64,000 nt of DNA from Photobacterium sp. GJ3 (GCF_018199995.1 NZ_CP073578.1:3286001-3350000); one strand, 5' to 3'; shown: positions 23,548-33,845, counted from the first letter of the stretch. Made by a program: numbers and translations. The notes: generated from the sequence alone by a model not told the origin.

Positions 23548-24307
23548 AGAGCCCGAACTGGCCGAACTGCAAACCCGATTTGCCGAGGCCCTGCACTATC
23601 AGCCCAGTGAGATCGCCGGACACATCACCGAGGCAGGGCTCAGCGCGGAGCAACGGCTGCAGATTTACCGCAATAACTTTATCATCAGCCTGACCGAGGT
23701 ATTGGAGGCCACATATCCGGCCGTCAAAGCTGTGGTGGGTGAGATGTGTTTTACGGCACTGGCCCGCCAGCACATCCTGACCACCCCCTCGGAAACCGGC
23801 GATGTCAGTCAGTATGGGAAGGGGCTCGATCTCACCATTCAATCCCAGCCCGATTTGCACCAGGCTGTGCCGTATCTGGCGGATCTGGCCCGGCTGGAAT
23901 GGCTGGTCGACAGAGCCAGCCTGACGACAGAATCCGGACCAGATTTCCCCATGGCACAGTTACAGGGACTGACCGAAACCCGGCTGGCCACCGCCCGGTT
24001 GATCCCTCGTGAACACTGCTGGCTGCTCGACAGTGACTTTGCGGTCGCTTCACTATGGCTGGCCATCCAGGCCAACGAGTTCGACCATTTAGACATGACC
24101 GCACCGGAATCCGCTGTGGTGTGCCCCGGCCCGGCAGTCTTCCCGACCTCGGGTGCAGGCACAGCGCTGGTGACCATGGCCCGACAACAGATCACACTGG
24201 ATCGTGCCAGCGATACCATGCTTGCCGCCTTGTCTGATTTCATCACCCGGCAAGTCTTTACCCGTATTTTTTCAGGTATCCAATATACGGATACCACAGC
24301 ACGCTGA
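23528..24307 (+). CDS. DUF2063 partner protein (BufC/GigC)
   Basis: The ATG at 23528 overlaps the DUF692 gene by 20 nt and gives 259 aa. The N-terminal domain has the DUF2063 pattern LAELQTRFAEAL, QRLQIYRNNFIISLTEVLEATYPAVKAVVG. The rest is a helical domain with a beta C-terminal half. DUF2063 proteins are annotated as putative DNA-binding, but in MbnC- and BufC-type operons they partner the DUF692 enzyme and help recruit the precursor peptide. The frame-open ATG further upstream lies inside the previous gene and is not credible. Confidence 0.82.
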   Translation: MSVSKREEPELAELQTRFAEALHYQPSEIAGHITEAGLSAEQRLQIYRNNFIISLTEVLEATYPAVKAVVGEMCFTALARQHILTTPSETGDVSQYGKGLDLTIQSQPDLHQAVPYLADLARLEWLVDRASLTTESGPDFPMAQLQGLTETRLATARLIPREHCWLLDSDFAVASLWLAIQANEFDHLDMTAPESAVVCPGPAVFPTSGAGTALVTMARQQITLDRASDTMLAALSDFITRQVFTRIFSGIQYTDTTAR

Positions 24308-24321
24308 GATGAGGGCTGGAT

Positions 24322-24780
24322 ATGTTTTATTACATCAAAGACATCGACAATCAGTGCAACCGGATACTGACCCCGCTCAAACCCTTGCTGCTGTTGCTGA
24401 CCCGGCTTTGGGTCGCCTGGATTTTCTTCAACTCAGGCCTGATCAAATACCAGAGCTGGGACAGCACCCTGTATCTGTTTGAGTACGAATATCAGGTCCC
24501 GCTGCTGCCCTGGCGCATCGCGGCCTATCTGGGCACAGCAGCCGAGCTGATCTTGCCGGTCTTTCTGGTGCTGGGATTACTGACGCGGCCCATGGCCCTG
24601 CTGCTGTTTGTGTTCAACATGATCGCGGTCGTTTCCTATCCGCTGTTGTGGGAGAAAGGCTTCTATGACCACCAGCTGTGGGGCATGATGCTGCTGGTCA
24701 ATGTCTTCTGGGGCGCTGGGTTACTCTCACTGGACCATCTGTCCGGCCTGGCACGCCGACCCAGCCGTTTGCTGGAGTAG
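24322..24780 (+). CDS. DoxX-family membrane protein (BufD/GigD-like)
   Basis: This 152-aa protein has four TM helices and DoxX motifs: LTRLWVAWIFFNSGLIKYQSW, GTAAELILPVFLVLGLLTR and YDHQLWGMMLLV. It is the fourth gene of the DUF2282-DUF692-DUF2063-DoxX set and starts 14 nt after the third. DoxX proteins in these operons are inner-membrane proteins of unresolved, probably redox or stress-related, function. No ECF sigma/anti-sigma pair, often next to such operons elsewhere, is seen nearby. Confidence 0.85.
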   Translation: MFYYIKDIDNQCNRILTPLKPLLLLLTRLWVAWIFFNSGLIKYQSWDSTLYLFEYEYQVPLLPWRIAAYLGTAAELILPVFLVLGLLTRPMALLLFVFNMIAVVSYPLLWEKGFYDHQLWGMMLLVNVFWGAGLLSLDHLSGLARRPSRLLE

Positions 24781-24786
24781 TGCGTT

Positions 24787-25503
24787 TCAGACCAGTTGCA
24801 GCAACTGCGATAAGGTGTGAATTTCGACATCCGGCAGCCCTTTCACGCGGGCTTCCTGATGTAACTGACGTTGCTGATCATTGAGCCAGCACGCCTGAAA
24901 ACCGCTGCGGCGTGCGCCTTCAACGTCACTCACCAGATGATCGCCCACATGCAGAATGTCCTGCGGGGCGACGCCCAATAAAGCCTGGGCCTGGGCAAAT
25001 AAGTCCGGCTCGGGCTTGGACAACCCATCCCGGCCAGCCACCAGCACTCTCGAAAAATACTGCCCCAGCCCGATTTTATCGGCATCCACATTGCCGTTGG
25101 TGATCGCCAGCAAGGGCACACGACGGGCCAGTTCACGCATAACTTCATGGGTCTGGGCTGGCACATCCACCTGATTGCGCACCGTCAGCACCCGTTCCAG
25201 CCCCTCTTCGGTCGCTTCTGCAGCCAGATCGGGTGTGTATCCCAGCGCCATCAGTCCGGTACGCAGCATCACCCGGCGCCATTCGGTCACATCGTGACGC
25301 AGCATGGGATTCTCCCGGGCCAGACGATACTTAAGGCGCTGCCAGTCTCCGGGAGACATGGTCTTTGAAGCCGGATGAGATTGCGCCAGCCAGTCATGCA
25401 TGGCCCGTTCCGTCCGCTGGATCACCGGATGGTTGTCGTACAAAGTGTCATCCAGATCAAAGGTCATGGCTTTTGGGGTACGAAAACTGCGGTAAAACTG
25501 CAT
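24787..25503 (-). CDS. yigB: HAD-superfamily hydrolase, YigB-type
   Basis: This 238-aa HAD subfamily IA hydrolase has motif I FDLDDTLYD, motif II LLAITNGN, motif III K in LSKPEPDLF, and motif IV HVGDHLVSDVEGA. It matches YigB, a phosphatase acting on FMN and related sugar phosphates. It follows xerC by 23 nt in the DUF484-xerC-yigB order also known in enterobacteria. It converges with the bufferin operon; only 6 nt separate the two stops. Confidence 0.85.
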   Translation of the reverse strand: MQFYRSFRTPKAMTFDLDDTLYDNHPVIQRTERAMHDWLAQSHPASKTMSPGDWQRLKYRLARENPMLRHDVTEWRRVMLRTGLMALGYTPDLAAEATEEGLERVLTVRNQVDVPAQTHEVMRELARRVPLLAITNGNVDADKIGLGQYFSRVLVAGRDGLSKPEPDLFAQAQALLGVAPQDILHVGDHLVSDVEGARRSGFQACWLNDQQRQLHQEARVKGLPDVEIHTLSQLLQLV

Positions 25504-25526
25504 GGTGCCAGCTCCTTCTGTTCGGC

Positions 25527-26435
25527 TTACTTACGTTTTTTAGCCCGCGGATGGGCCTGATCATAGACCTTCGCCAGATGCTGAAAGTCGAGATGGGTAT
25601 AGATCTGTGTGGTGCTGAGATTCGCATGCCCCAGCAGTTCCTGCACTGCGCGCAGATCACCACTGGATTCGAGCATATGCGTCGCAAAGCTGTGTCGCAG
25701 TTTGTGCGGATTGATATGGCTGGAAACCGCCTGTTTCTGACCCCACTCTGCCATCCGTTTCTGCACATTTCGATTGGAGATCCGTTGGCCCAGTTTGGAA
25801 ACAAACAGGGCCGGTTCGCCGGGTGCAGCCAGATTCCCCCGAAGCTTCAGCCAGATGCCAACCCATTCCCGGGCCAGTCCGGCAAAAGGGACGATGCGCT
25901 CTTTATCACCTTTACCGATCACCCGCAGATCGCCTTTACTCAGACTGATGTCTTTCACATTCAGCCCGACCAGTTCAGACAAGCGCAGACCCGCACCGTA
26001 CATAAGCTCCATCATGGCCCGGTCCCGCACCGACAGGGGATCGTTTTCATCCACACTGAGCAGTTGGTCCATTTCGTCCACATCCAGATTTTTCGGCAGC
26101 GGACGCGACTTGCGCGGTGCCGACACGCCCCGGGCTGGGTTCGCAGTCAGCTCCCCCTGATGAACCAGATAATCCAAAAAACTGCGCAGTGCAGATAATC
26201 GCATCGACAGGCTGCTGGCCTTCAGGCCATCACGCATCCCTTTGCTGGCGAGCTGGCGCACCCAGCCCGCATCCAGGGTCTGCCAGTCGCTGACGCCCAG
26301 CTCCAGCAGTTGCTCGGCAATGGTCGTGAGCTGGCGTTTATAATTTTGCTGCGTATGCAGGCTCAGTTCCCGCTCACTGCGCAGATACTCATAAAATCGA
26401 TCCAGAGATTTAGTCAGGCTGGCTGGCAGACTCAC
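25527..26435 (-). CDS. xerC: Site-specific tyrosine recombinase XerC
   Basis: This 302-aa recombinase has the N-terminal SAM-like domain ([27 protein letters not shown]). The catalytic residues are visible: Arg in [13 protein letters not shown], Lys in [36 protein letters not shown] with the nucleophile Tyr. XerC with XerD resolves chromosome dimers at dif and can be used by integrative elements. Its start overlaps the DUF484 stop by 4 nt (ATGA). Confidence 0.95.
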   Translation of the reverse strand: MSLPASLTKSLDRFYEYLRSERELSLHTQQNYKRQLTTIAEQLLELGVSDWQTLDAGWVRQLASKGMRDGLKASSLSMRLSALRSFLDYLVHQGELTANPARGVSAPRKSRPLPKNLDVDEMDQLLSVDENDPLSVRDRAMMELMYGAGLRLSELVGLNVKDISLSKGDLRVIGKGDKERIVPFAGLAREWVGIWLKLRGNLAAPGEPALFVSKLGQRISNRNVQKRMAEWGQKQAVSSHINPHKLRHSFATHMLESSGDLRAVQELLGHANLSTTQIYTHLDFQHLAKVYDQAHPRAKKRK

Positions 26436-27142
26436 TCAATGACCTCCCGGCTGTATTCCCAGTGACGGATCAACCGCGCCAGCACACTGGCCAGTTGCTC
26501 AACAAACAGGGTGTCCATGTCCGGCTGAAAATGACCACCATCCCGGCTGGCAAAACTCAGAATGCCATCCGGTCGTTCCGGGTCGCCCAACGGCAACACC
26601 ACAAAGGAACCCAGTTGCGGCGGCTGGTTGAACAGCAGCTCGCTCTCCACTTTTCGCAGTCGTCCCAGATAGACATGCTGGGCATTCAGACGAGCCCGGC
26701 GAAAGCCTTCAAAAGCCTGACGGCTCAGATAAAGGTCATTATCCAGACTGTCGAACAGGCGCACGCTGATGCTCAGCTCCAGCTCAGTAGCCAGCGTGGT
26801 CAGCACACTGAGCGCCTGATAGATATTATGGGTCTGAAATAACTGCTGTTGCGCCCTTGCAAAAGTGTTAAATAATGCACTGTTCGACGCGGCGACCGAC
26901 ATCATGGTATCAATCTGCTTTTCCAGTGTGGTGACCTTATCGCGCAGCCGTGCCATTTGCCGCTCGACCAGCGACACAGTGCCGCGCTCGGCATGGGGCA
27001 GACGCAACTGCTCAAGCAGTTCAGGCTGATGCAGGAAGAAATCCGGATGTTGTGCTAAAAAGGCCACGACCGACTCAGGGTTGAGCGGTGCGGCCTCTTC
27101 ATCATCAACCGGGCGTTTGTCCAGTTGGGTCATTTCAGTCAT
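26432..27142 (-). CDS. DUF484 family protein
   Basis: This 236-aa protein has the DUF484 pattern [22 protein letters not shown], a coiled-coil stretch ([20 protein letters not shown]) and a GAF-like C-terminal domain ([33 protein letters not shown]). It lies between dapF and xerC, its normal position in gamma-proteobacteria. No function has been established. Translation is coupled to xerC through an ATGA overlap. Confidence 0.88.
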   Translation of the reverse strand: MTEMTQLDKRPVDDEEAAPLNPESVVAFLAQHPDFFLHQPELLEQLRLPHAERGTVSLVERQMARLRDKVTTLEKQIDTMMSVAASNSALFNTFARAQQQLFQTHNIYQALSVLTTLATELELSISVRLFDSLDNDLYLSRQAFEGFRRARLNAQHVYLGRLRKVESELLFNQPPQLGSFVVLPLGDPERPDGILSFASRDGGHFQPDMDTLFVEQLASVLARLIRHWEYSREVIE

Positions 27143-27171
27143 AACGATCGTTTACTTGATTGGGTAAAGTA

Positions 27172-27192
27172 CAGCGGGGTTATTCCCCGCTG
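27172..27192. repeat. Hairpin between dapF and the DUF484 gene
   Basis: CAGCGGGG, loop TTATT, CCCCGCTG: a perfect 8-bp GC-rich stem without a T run. It probably separates dapF from the downstream cistrons by processing, pausing or partial termination. Confidence 0.6.
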
Positions 27193-27227
27193 ACCATCGG
27201 CTTGTCTATACATCGGCGCTGACGGGT

Positions 27228-28058
27228 TCACAACGTAATCTGGCCATCATAGACATGCGCGACCGGTCCGGTCATATACAGCGGTTTCCCTTCTCCGGCC
27301 CAGCGAATATGCAGATCACCGCCCGGCAAGCTGACTTTCACCTGGCTGTCCAGCAGCCCCTGACGCTGGCCAATGGCCACAGCCGCACAGGCACCACTGC
27401 CACAGGCTTGGGTTTCCCCGGCGCCGCGCTCATAAACCCGAAGCCGGACAGCATCACGCGACAGCACTTGCATAAAGCCGACATTGACCCGCTCAGGAAA
27501 GCGCTCGTGACTCTCCAGCAACGGGCCCAGTGTCTCGACGTCCGCCGTTTCAACATCGTCGACCACAGTAACGCAGTGCGGGTTTCCCATGCTGGCAGTG
27601 CCACACATCACGGTGTAATTGTCTGCACGCAGAATATAAGTTTTCTCTTCCTGCTTGGCCGTGAACGGAATTTTCTCCGGCGCAAACGCAGGCTCCCCCA
27701 TATTCACGGTCACCTGATTGTCATTTTCCAGCTGTAGGATCATCTTGCCCGCTTTGGTGCTGACGGCAATCCGATACTTGTTGGTCAGGCCTTTCATGGA
27801 CACAAACCGGGCAAAACAACGGGCACCGTTACCGCACTGAGACACTTCACTGCCGTCGGCATTGAAGATCCGGTAGTGAAAGTCCGTTTCGGGATCATAA
27901 GGCGGTTCGACAACCAACAGTTGATCAAACCCCACCCCGCGATGCCGATCTGCCAGACGCCGGATGGCGTCCGGGGAAAAGAAGATGTTCTGGGTTACAC
28001 AGTCGACGACCATAAAGTCGTTTCCCAAACCATGCATCTTAGAAAATTGAAACTGCAT
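27228..28058 (-). CDS. dapF: Diaminopimelate epimerase
   Basis: This 276-aa enzyme starts [19 protein letters not shown]. Its two catalytic cysteines are in [10 protein letters not shown] and [11 protein letters not shown]. It converts LL- to meso-diaminopimelate, used for peptidoglycan and lysine. It follows lysA by 20 nt, which makes lptM-lysA-dapF a lysine-pathway operon. The length is typical. Confidence 0.96.
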   Translation of the reverse strand: MQFQFSKMHGLGNDFMVVDCVTQNIFFSPDAIRRLADRHRGVGFDQLLVVEPPYDPETDFHYRIFNADGSEVSQCGNGARCFARFVSMKGLTNKYRIAVSTKAGKMILQLENDNQVTVNMGEPAFAPEKIPFTAKQEEKTYILRADNYTVMCGTASMGNPHCVTVVDDVETADVETLGPLLESHERFPERVNVGFMQVLSRDAVRLRVYERGAGETQACGSGACAAVAIGQRQGLLDSQVKVSLPGGDLHIRWAGEGKPLYMTGPVAHVYDGQITL

Positions 28059-28078
28059 CGGCGTACTCTCGTGTCGGG

Positions 28079-29329
28079 TTAAGGCAGCAGGTGCTCAGAT
28101 TGCCACAGTTGACTCAGCGTCTCACGCTCACGCACCACATGCGCCTGATCGCCATCCACCATGATTTCTGCCACACGCGGACGGGTGTTGTAGTTCGAAG
28201 ACATCACAAAGCCGTAAGCGCCCGCGGAACGCACCGCGACCAGATCGCCCTGCTCCAGTTTCAGCAGACGCTCTTTACCGAGGTAATCCCCGGTTTCGCA
28301 GACCGGACCGACAAAGTCATATTCTTTCGGTTCCCCTTCCCGTGGCACCACAGGCACAATCGCCTGCCACGCCTGATACAGGGTCGGACGGATCAGGTCA
28401 TTCATGGCCGCATCCAGAATGGCAAAATTCTTGTGCTCCGTATGTTTCAGATATTCCACACGGCTGACCAGCACTCCGGCATTGGCAGCAATCGCGCGGC
28501 CCGGTTCGAAAATCAGTTCCAGATCGCGGTGATTTTCCAGCCGATCCAGCAGCGCTTTGGCATAATCCGACGGCAATGGTGGCTGCTCGTCGTTATAGGT
28601 CACACCCAGACCACCGCCGACATCCAGATGACGAATCACAATACCTTCCGCTTTGAGGGTATCAATCAGGGCCAGCAGACGATCCGTGGCATCAATGAAA
28701 GGCGCGAGCTCCGTCAGCTGCGAGCCGATGTGGCAGTCAATGCCGACCACATTCAGGTTCGGCAGGCTGTGCGCCAGTCGATACACCTCCGGCGCGCGCT
28801 CAAAATCAATGCCGAATTTGTTATCGCGCAATCCGGTGGAAATGTAAGGGTGGGTTTTGGCATCCACATCCGGGTTGATCCGCAGCGACACGGTTGCCAC
28901 TTTGCCCATTTCGCCTGCCACCTGATTCAGGCGTTCCAGCTCAGGCTCAGATTCCACATTGAAACATTTGATGTTCAGCGATAACGCACGGCGCATTTCA
29001 GAAGCCGTTTTACCAACACCGGAAAAAACCACTTTCGCCGCATCACCGCCCGCAGCCATCACACGTTCCAGTTCGCCAACCGAGACGATATCAAATCCGG
29101 AGCCCAGACGGGCCAGCACATTCAGCACGCCCAGATTCGAGTTCGCTTTTACGGCATAGCAAATCAGATGCGGGTGATCCGCCACAGCACTGTCAAACGC
29201 ACGCCAGTGACGCTCCAGCGTGGCGCGGGAATACACATAAAGCGGGGTACCGAATCGCTCGGCCAGCTCGGTCAGTGCAATATCTTCAGCGTAAAGTTGG
29301 CCGTCTTGCTGATAATTAAAGTAGTCCAA
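28079..29329 (-). CDS. lysA: Diaminopimelate decarboxylase
   Basis: This is a PLP-dependent fold-type III decarboxylase with [12 protein letters not shown] (PLP lysine), HIGSQL, GGGLGV and [10 protein letters not shown]. It makes lysine from meso-diaminopimelate. I place the start at a TTG before DYFNYQQDG (416 aa), which fits family alignments and has GGGAAGAG upstream. The longer open frame, starting at a GTG at 29419, overlaps lptM and is not credible. The gene follows lptM by about 28 nt, as in most gamma-proteobacteria. Confidence 0.93.
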   Translation of the reverse strand: MDYFNYQQDGQLYAEDIALTELAERFGTPLYVYSRATLERHWRAFDSAVADHPHLICYAVKANSNLGVLNVLARLGSGFDIVSVGELERVMAAGGDAAKVVFSGVGKTASEMRRALSLNIKCFNVESEPELERLNQVAGEMGKVATVSLRINPDVDAKTHPYISTGLRDNKFGIDFERAPEVYRLAHSLPNLNVVGIDCHIGSQLTELAPFIDATDRLLALIDTLKAEGIVIRHLDVGGGLGVTYNDEQPPLPSDYAKALLDRLENHRDLELIFEPGRAIAANAGVLVSRVEYLKHTEHKNFAILDAAMNDLIRPTLYQAWQAIVPVVPREGEPKEYDFVGPVCETGDYLGKERLLKLEQGDLVAVRSAGAYGFVMSSNYNTRPRVAEIMVDGDQAHVVRERETLSQLWQSEHLLP

Positions 29330-29357
29330 TGTCGTCTCTTCCCTGTTGTGGCAGCGA

Positions 29358-29474
29358 TTATTCGGTTTGTTCGTTATTCTGCTGATCCGCTGGCATGTAA
29401 AGCGGGCCGGTCTGGCCACAGCCAGTCAGCGTCAGTATGGTCAGGATAATTGTTGCGATGAAACCTTTACGCAT
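29358..29474 (-). CDS. lptM: Small outer-membrane lipoprotein LptM (YifL)
   Basis: This 38-aa precursor has an N-terminal hydrophobic signal and lipobox L-T-G-C (Cys19), followed by GQTGPLYMP, the conserved LptM/YifL segment. LptM binds the LptDE lipopolysaccharide translocon and helps LptD oxidation. The gene lies between lysA and the divergent cyaY, exactly as expected. The short acidic tail (QQNNEQTE) is typical of Vibrionaceae copies. Confidence 0.9.
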   Translation of the reverse strand: MRKGFIATIILTILTLTGCGQTGPLYMPADQQNNEQTE

Positions 29475-29550
29475 TTTGAAAGCCAGTGATAATGATTGCA
29501 ATGCCCTCTATAATCGCACCCACACTCGGAAAAGCAATAGGACGAACAGG

Positions 29551-29862
29551 ATGAACGATACTGAATTTCATAAACTGGCCGATCAGGTACTGATGCATAT
29601 CGAAGAAGGCATCGACCAGTCTGGTGCCGATATTGAATATGAAACGACAGGCAATGTGTTGACGCTGGAGTTTGAAAACCGCAGCCAGATCGTCATCAAC
29701 CGCCAGGAGCCGCTGCACGAAATCTGGGTGGCTTCAAAATCAGGTGGCTATCACTTTAAGTATCAGGAAGGGATCTGGCACTGCACCCGGAGTGGTGAAG
29801 AGCTGATTTCTCTGATCAAACGTGAGTGCTCCCTGCACGCCGAAGAGAAAGTCGACTGGTAA
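29551..29862 (+). CDS. cyaY: Frataxin-like iron protein CyaY
   Basis: This 103-aa protein starts MNDTEFHKLADQVLMHIEEG with the acidic first helix that binds iron. The conserved core sheet is visible (VLTLEFENRSQIVINRQEPLHEIWVA, GGYHFKYQEGIWHCTRSGEEL). CyaY regulates IscS and Fe-S cluster assembly. The start at 29551 excludes a longer frame reaching into the divergent lptM promoter. It converges with cyaA. Confidence 0.95.
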   Translation: MNDTEFHKLADQVLMHIEEGIDQSGADIEYETTGNVLTLEFENRSQIVINRQEPLHEIWVASKSGGYHFKYQEGIWHCTRSGEELISLIKRECSLHAEEKVDW

Positions 29863-29870
29863 AGACTGGC

Positions 29871-29894
29871 GGCGCGTCCGGTCAGAGACGCGCC
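29871..29894. terminator. Hairpin between convergent cyaY and cyaA
   Basis: GGCGCGTC, 8-nt loop, GACGCGCC: a perfect 8-bp stem, 8 nt after the cyaY stop. The T tract is poor (GGTTTG), so termination would be weak or factor-assisted. Confidence 0.5.
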
Positions 29895-29916
29895 GGTTTG
29901 AGGCTGCGGGACTGCC

Positions 29917-32508
29917 TCAGGATAAACTCAGATGGCCGCCGTTACCGGAGCCGGATTCAGACATCGAGCTGTCGTTGTCTGCCGCCATCCGCCGTTCGGC
30001 CTGATAACCGCTCTTGTAAGGCAGCACCTGACATTCGCCTTCTTCGCTGTACACAATATGGTAGAACTGCGGCAGGTTGAAGTTGATAAAGTTCGAGCTG
30101 TAGCTGAATCTGTCCTGTGCCGACGTATAAAAGCGGTTCACGCCATGGACCATTTCGTCCATATTACCGCTGCACTGACGGTAAACTTCAATCCGGTTGG
30201 TTTCATCGAGAATATAGATATTGAATCCATCGTTCTCGCAGTCTTCAAAGAAAAACTGAATTAACCCTTCGCTGGCATAAGCATCGACAATCGATGGCGG
30301 ATGCGGCTCATCGGTTTTGCCCACCACCACGCTGGCACTGCCCAGCAGCTTATTACTGGAAATACAGCGATAGAAGTCGACAGAGTTTTCAAGCTTCTGT
30401 ACCGAGACACCGCGACGCTCAAAGAACAGACCATGGGTCTGGCTGCCGATTCGAATGGCTTTGAAACGGCGTTGCTTCTCCTGTAGCTCGACTGGCATCA
30501 GACGCATCTCGATACATTCGGCCACCAGCTGATACACCAGATTTCGGATCATCCCGCGCATATGTTTGCTGTAGCAGAACACATCCACAGACTCCGGCGG
30601 AATGGCATCCTGATGCATCTTGCTGAGAATCGTCTTCAGGGCATCCATCATGGCATTCTCGCCCTTGAAGTTCAGCGTCCGCACTTCGTTCCACGAGTTC
30701 CGGTACACCAGATCCACACTGCCCACCAGACAAGCCTGCTCCGGTCCGAAACTGAAAATATCGGTATTTTTAAAGTCGAACTTCACCGCACGGCTCTTCA
30801 ACTCTTCCGTCGGATCCTGCTCAAGGTTGATGAAAATTCCCAACTGACGGATTTCACACGGGCTGGATAACGCATCCAGACTCGGCTTCGGACGACGAAT
30901 CGAAAAGGTATTGCGAATATCACTGACCAGCTGATACAGCTTGTCGATATCCATCGACGAATCCCGGACCACCGCATGCAGGCTGGTGGTTTCGGTCAGC
31001 AGGCCGTTGAAATACGCCCAGGCCACTAATTTGCTGAGATAGCGGTTATGCTCCAGCGACGGCTGGCCGAGAATCGCAAACGGATCCAGCGGCTGCTTAT
31101 ACAAATACCAGCCTGCGGTATTGGTCCGGCCGGCAGGCACCTGAATCAACGTCAGATCCGACTCATGCAAGTCCGGTGAAATCTGCGGGTTCAGCAAGGT
31201 CACTTTGCCCGGCAGCACCTCAAAAGCGGCATAGAGTTTCCGGGCCAGAATACTGATGTCTTCCGGACTGATTGACGAGGTAATGTCGTTACGGCGGGCA
31301 AACAGGATCAGATTCCGGTAACTGAGCATCAAAGCATCGAGCAGCTCATTGTGCGCCCGTTTCACCTGCTCAACTTTCCAGTTCCGGCGGTTGTCCAGTT
31401 CTGCAATCACTTCCGGCGACCACTGCCACTCTGCTGTCAATTCAGTCAGCACTTCCCGGCGCCATACCACGGAACCCACTCCGGGTTCACGGGTCAGTTT
31501 CTCATGGGTTTTGAGATAAAAGCAGCGGCGCACCAGATCCAGACGACGATGGTCATGAATCCGCTCCAGATAGCGGGTCACCTTCTCCAGCATCAGGTAG
31601 TAGGCATCCATCGCATAATGGGTCGACTGTTCCGAGAAGAAGCGGCGTTTGCCGTCCACACTCAACAGCTGCGTATGCGGATACTCACAGGAATAGGCCT
31701 CCAGCAGGATTGCTTTCAGGACCGATTTGTAAGGTGAATCGATGCTTTTATACAGATGCCACAAGCTGGAGCCGAAATACTCTTCCGCCGGAATGCGGCA
31801 CAGGCCGCCGAAATCAATCCACTCATCCCGGTTGATATAGCCATCTTCCGCCAGATAAGCCACGTATTCGTCGTAGCATTCTTCCATTTCCGGCGGCACC
31901 AGATACCACAGGAAACGTTGCCCGGCGAGATGCACCGCCGAACGGTAAAATTCGTCTAACAGCAACAGATGCTGACTGGAGCCGCAGTTATCGCCGCTCA
32001 GAGCCTCTGAGCGATTATGGCGGAAGCGGTTGTCATCGATCAGAAAAAAGTTGGCTTCGACACCATAGGACATGGCCCAGGCCGAGACGGCCTTACACTT
32101 GTTGAGCAGCGCTTCACGCTCTTCGAGCGGCATCCGGGTGCGAATACAGACCCAGATATCCAGATCACTGGTCAGACTCTGACCCAGCGACGAGGTACTG
32201 CCCATAGCATACAGGCCTAGGATATCACCAGCGGCCGCTTCGACATCACCCGTCAGTGCGGTGCGATCAAGATTGAAGTATTCACAGGCCAGGGACATCT
32301 GGCGATCGGAAGGGAAATAAGCAGAAATACCTTGAGGTACCTCGGCATTCTGGTAGCCAGGTAAATCCGGATGATTCACATGCAATAGCACTGGCAACAG
32401 GCTGAACACCTGTTCGGACTGTGCATTCATGGCAAGCCGGGCACGCTCGACCCGACGCTGGTTATGTTTATCCAGCCTGCCAATTAACGAATTAATATAA
32501 TTTTGCAA
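29917..32508 (-). CDS. cyaA: Class I adenylate cyclase
   Basis: This 863-aa cyclase has the class I catalytic signature GSTSSLGQSLTSDLDIWVC near residues 107-125, and downstream RFRHNRSEALSGDNCGSSQH. The C-terminal half is the regulatory region that responds to the glucose PTS in enterics. It makes cAMP for CRP. The start is a TTG (GGAAG 6 nt upstream), the same rare start used by enterobacterial cyaA to limit expression. It is divergent from hemC, a conserved gamma-proteobacterial arrangement, with a likely CRP site between them. Confidence 0.95.
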   Translation of the reverse strand: MQNYINSLIGRLDKHNQRRVERARLAMNAQSEQVFSLLPVLLHVNHPDLPGYQNAEVPQGISAYFPSDRQMSLACEYFNLDRTALTGDVEAAAGDILGLYAMGSTSSLGQSLTSDLDIWVCIRTRMPLEEREALLNKCKAVSAWAMSYGVEANFFLIDDNRFRHNRSEALSGDNCGSSQHLLLLDEFYRSAVHLAGQRFLWYLVPPEMEECYDEYVAYLAEDGYINRDEWIDFGGLCRIPAEEYFGSSLWHLYKSIDSPYKSVLKAILLEAYSCEYPHTQLLSVDGKRRFFSEQSTHYAMDAYYLMLEKVTRYLERIHDHRRLDLVRRCFYLKTHEKLTREPGVGSVVWRREVLTELTAEWQWSPEVIAELDNRRNWKVEQVKRAHNELLDALMLSYRNLILFARRNDITSSISPEDISILARKLYAAFEVLPGKVTLLNPQISPDLHESDLTLIQVPAGRTNTAGWYLYKQPLDPFAILGQPSLEHNRYLSKLVAWAYFNGLLTETTSLHAVVRDSSMDIDKLYQLVSDIRNTFSIRRPKPSLDALSSPCEIRQLGIFINLEQDPTEELKSRAVKFDFKNTDIFSFGPEQACLVGSVDLVYRNSWNEVRTLNFKGENAMMDALKTILSKMHQDAIPPESVDVFCYSKHMRGMIRNLVYQLVAECIEMRLMPVELQEKQRRFKAIRIGSQTHGLFFERRGVSVQKLENSVDFYRCISSNKLLGSASVVVGKTDEPHPPSIVDAYASEGLIQFFFEDCENDGFNIYILDETNRIEVYRQCSGNMDEMVHGVNRFYTSAQDRFSYSSNFINFNLPQFYHIVYSEEGECQVLPYKSGYQAERRMAADNDSSMSESGSGNGGHLSLS

Positions 32509-32909
32509 ATTACTCTTCCAAGAGCTACCAGCATCCAGCGCGGCCCGAATCTTGTCATTGTTCGAGCAATCGGCGCGCCATTCGTGAGCAAAAACGTGAT
32601 CAATCTAACAGTTTTCCGGCTATCCGTAAAGTCTGTATGGTTTATGCAAACTGCGCAAGCGGCACTGGGTGGACAAGTCCGTTCAATATGACCTCAAAAT
32701 AGTACAATGAGAAAAAATCGCCAGCACCCCAGACTTTGGAAGCCAGATCACATACATTAATGTGATCCAGATCGCGATTGTGATGTCACAGAACAGGACA
32801 AAAGCGCTTCACCGCACTAGGCACAACATCGACATTACCTTCCCTGTGCCGGAGTGGTACGATTAGTGGAAATAAACCATATTTAAAGCAATTAGATGGA
32901 CTCCTATTT
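32509..32909. other. cyaA-hemC divergent control region
   Basis: Four hundred bp without a gene. They should hold both promoters and the leader of cyaA. The palindromes near 32747-32791 are described separately. A long open frame on the minus strand at 32786-33241 is a shadow of hemC. Confidence 0.6.
32758..32779. promoter_or_regulatory. Candidate CRP-cAMP site between cyaA and hemC
   Basis: TAATGTGATCCAGATCGCGA followed by TT agrees with 17 of 22 bases of the CRP consensus, including a perfect left half TGTGATC. The right half, TCGCG for TCACA, is weaker. A second palindrome TGTGATGTCACA (32780-32791, half-sites too close) and GATCACAT-N6-ATGTGATC (32747-32768) overlap it. cAMP-CRP represses cyaA in enterics, so feedback control is likely here. 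Confidence 0.5.
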
Positions 32910-33845
32910 ATGACTGAGAAGCCTATCCGGATCGCCACCCGTAAAAGCCCGCTCGCACTGTGGCAGGCCGAGTATGTTAAAGCGGCACTGGAATCAGCGC
33001 ACCCGGGAATCGTGGTGGAACTGGTTCCTATGGTCACCAAAGGTGACATCATTCTGGACACCCCACTGGCCAAAGTGGGCGGCAAAGGCTTGTTCGTCAA
33101 AGAACTGGAGCAGGCCATGCTGGAAAACCGGGCTGATATCGCGGTGCATTCCATGAAAGACGTGCCCGTCGAATTCCCGGAAGGTTTAGGTCTGGTTACC
33201 ATTTGTGAGCGTGAAGATCCGCGGGACGCTTTTGTCTCCAACCACTATGCCCATGTCGATGAATTACCCCAGGGTGCAATCGTCGGCACCTCCAGCCTGC
33301 GCCGTCAGTGTCAATTGCTGGCCCGCCGCCCGGATTTACAGATCAAAACACTGCGCGGCAACGTTGCCACCCGCCTGCGTAAACTCGACGATGGCGAGTA
33401 TGACGCCATCGTTCTGGCCTGCGCTGGCCTGAAACGTCTGAAAATGGAAGATCGCATTCGCTGCGCGCTCGAGCCTGAAGTCAGTCTTCCAGCTGTCGGT
33501 CAAGGTGCCGTGGGCATCGAATGCCGTCTGGATGATACCCGTATCCGCTCGCTGCTGGATGTCCTTAGCGACGAGACCACTACCACCCGCGTTCTGTGTG
33601 AACGTGCGATGAACAATCGCCTGGAAGGTGGCTGTCAGGTGCCGATTGGCAGCTATGCAGAACTGGAAGGCGATCAGGTCTGGTTGCGTGCACTGGTTGG
33701 CGAACCGGATGGCACCCAGATTGTTGCCGGTGAAATTCGCGGCCCGATTGCCGATGCAGAAGCGCTGGGCACTCAGTTGGCAGAAGAACTGCTGACTCGC
33801 GGCGCCCGTGACATTCTGACCCGACTGTACGACGAAGCCGAATGA
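32910..33845 (+). CDS. hemC: Hydroxymethylbilane synthase (porphobilinogen deaminase)
   Basis: This 311-aa enzyme starts with [19 protein letters not shown]. It has [55 protein letters not shown] and the dipyrromethane-cofactor Cys in [13 protein letters not shown]. It joins four porphobilinogens in heme synthesis. Its TGA overlaps the hemD ATG by 4 nt, and hemX and hemY follow as one operon. Confidence 0.97.
   Translation: MTEKPIRIATRKSPLALWQAEYVKAALESAHPGIVVELVPMVTKGDIILDTPLAKVGGKGLFVKELEQAMLENRADIAVHSMKDVPVEFPEGLGLVTICEREDPRDAFVSNHYAHVDELPQGAIVGTSSLRRQCQLLARRPDLQIKTLRGNVATRLRKLDDGEYDAIVLACAGLKRLKMEDRIRCALEPEVSLPAVGQGAVGIECRLDDTRIRSLLDVLSDETTTTRVLCERAMNNRLEGGCQVPIGSYAELEGDQVWLRALVGEPDGTQIVAGEIRGPIADAEALGTQLAEELLTRGARDILTRLYDEAE

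Noticed and set aside
32747..32768. GATCACAT-N6-ATGTGATC as a stand-alone CRP site
   Set aside because: The half-sites point the wrong way (TCACA before TGTGA) compared with the CRP consensus; only the overlapping 32758-32779 match is kept.
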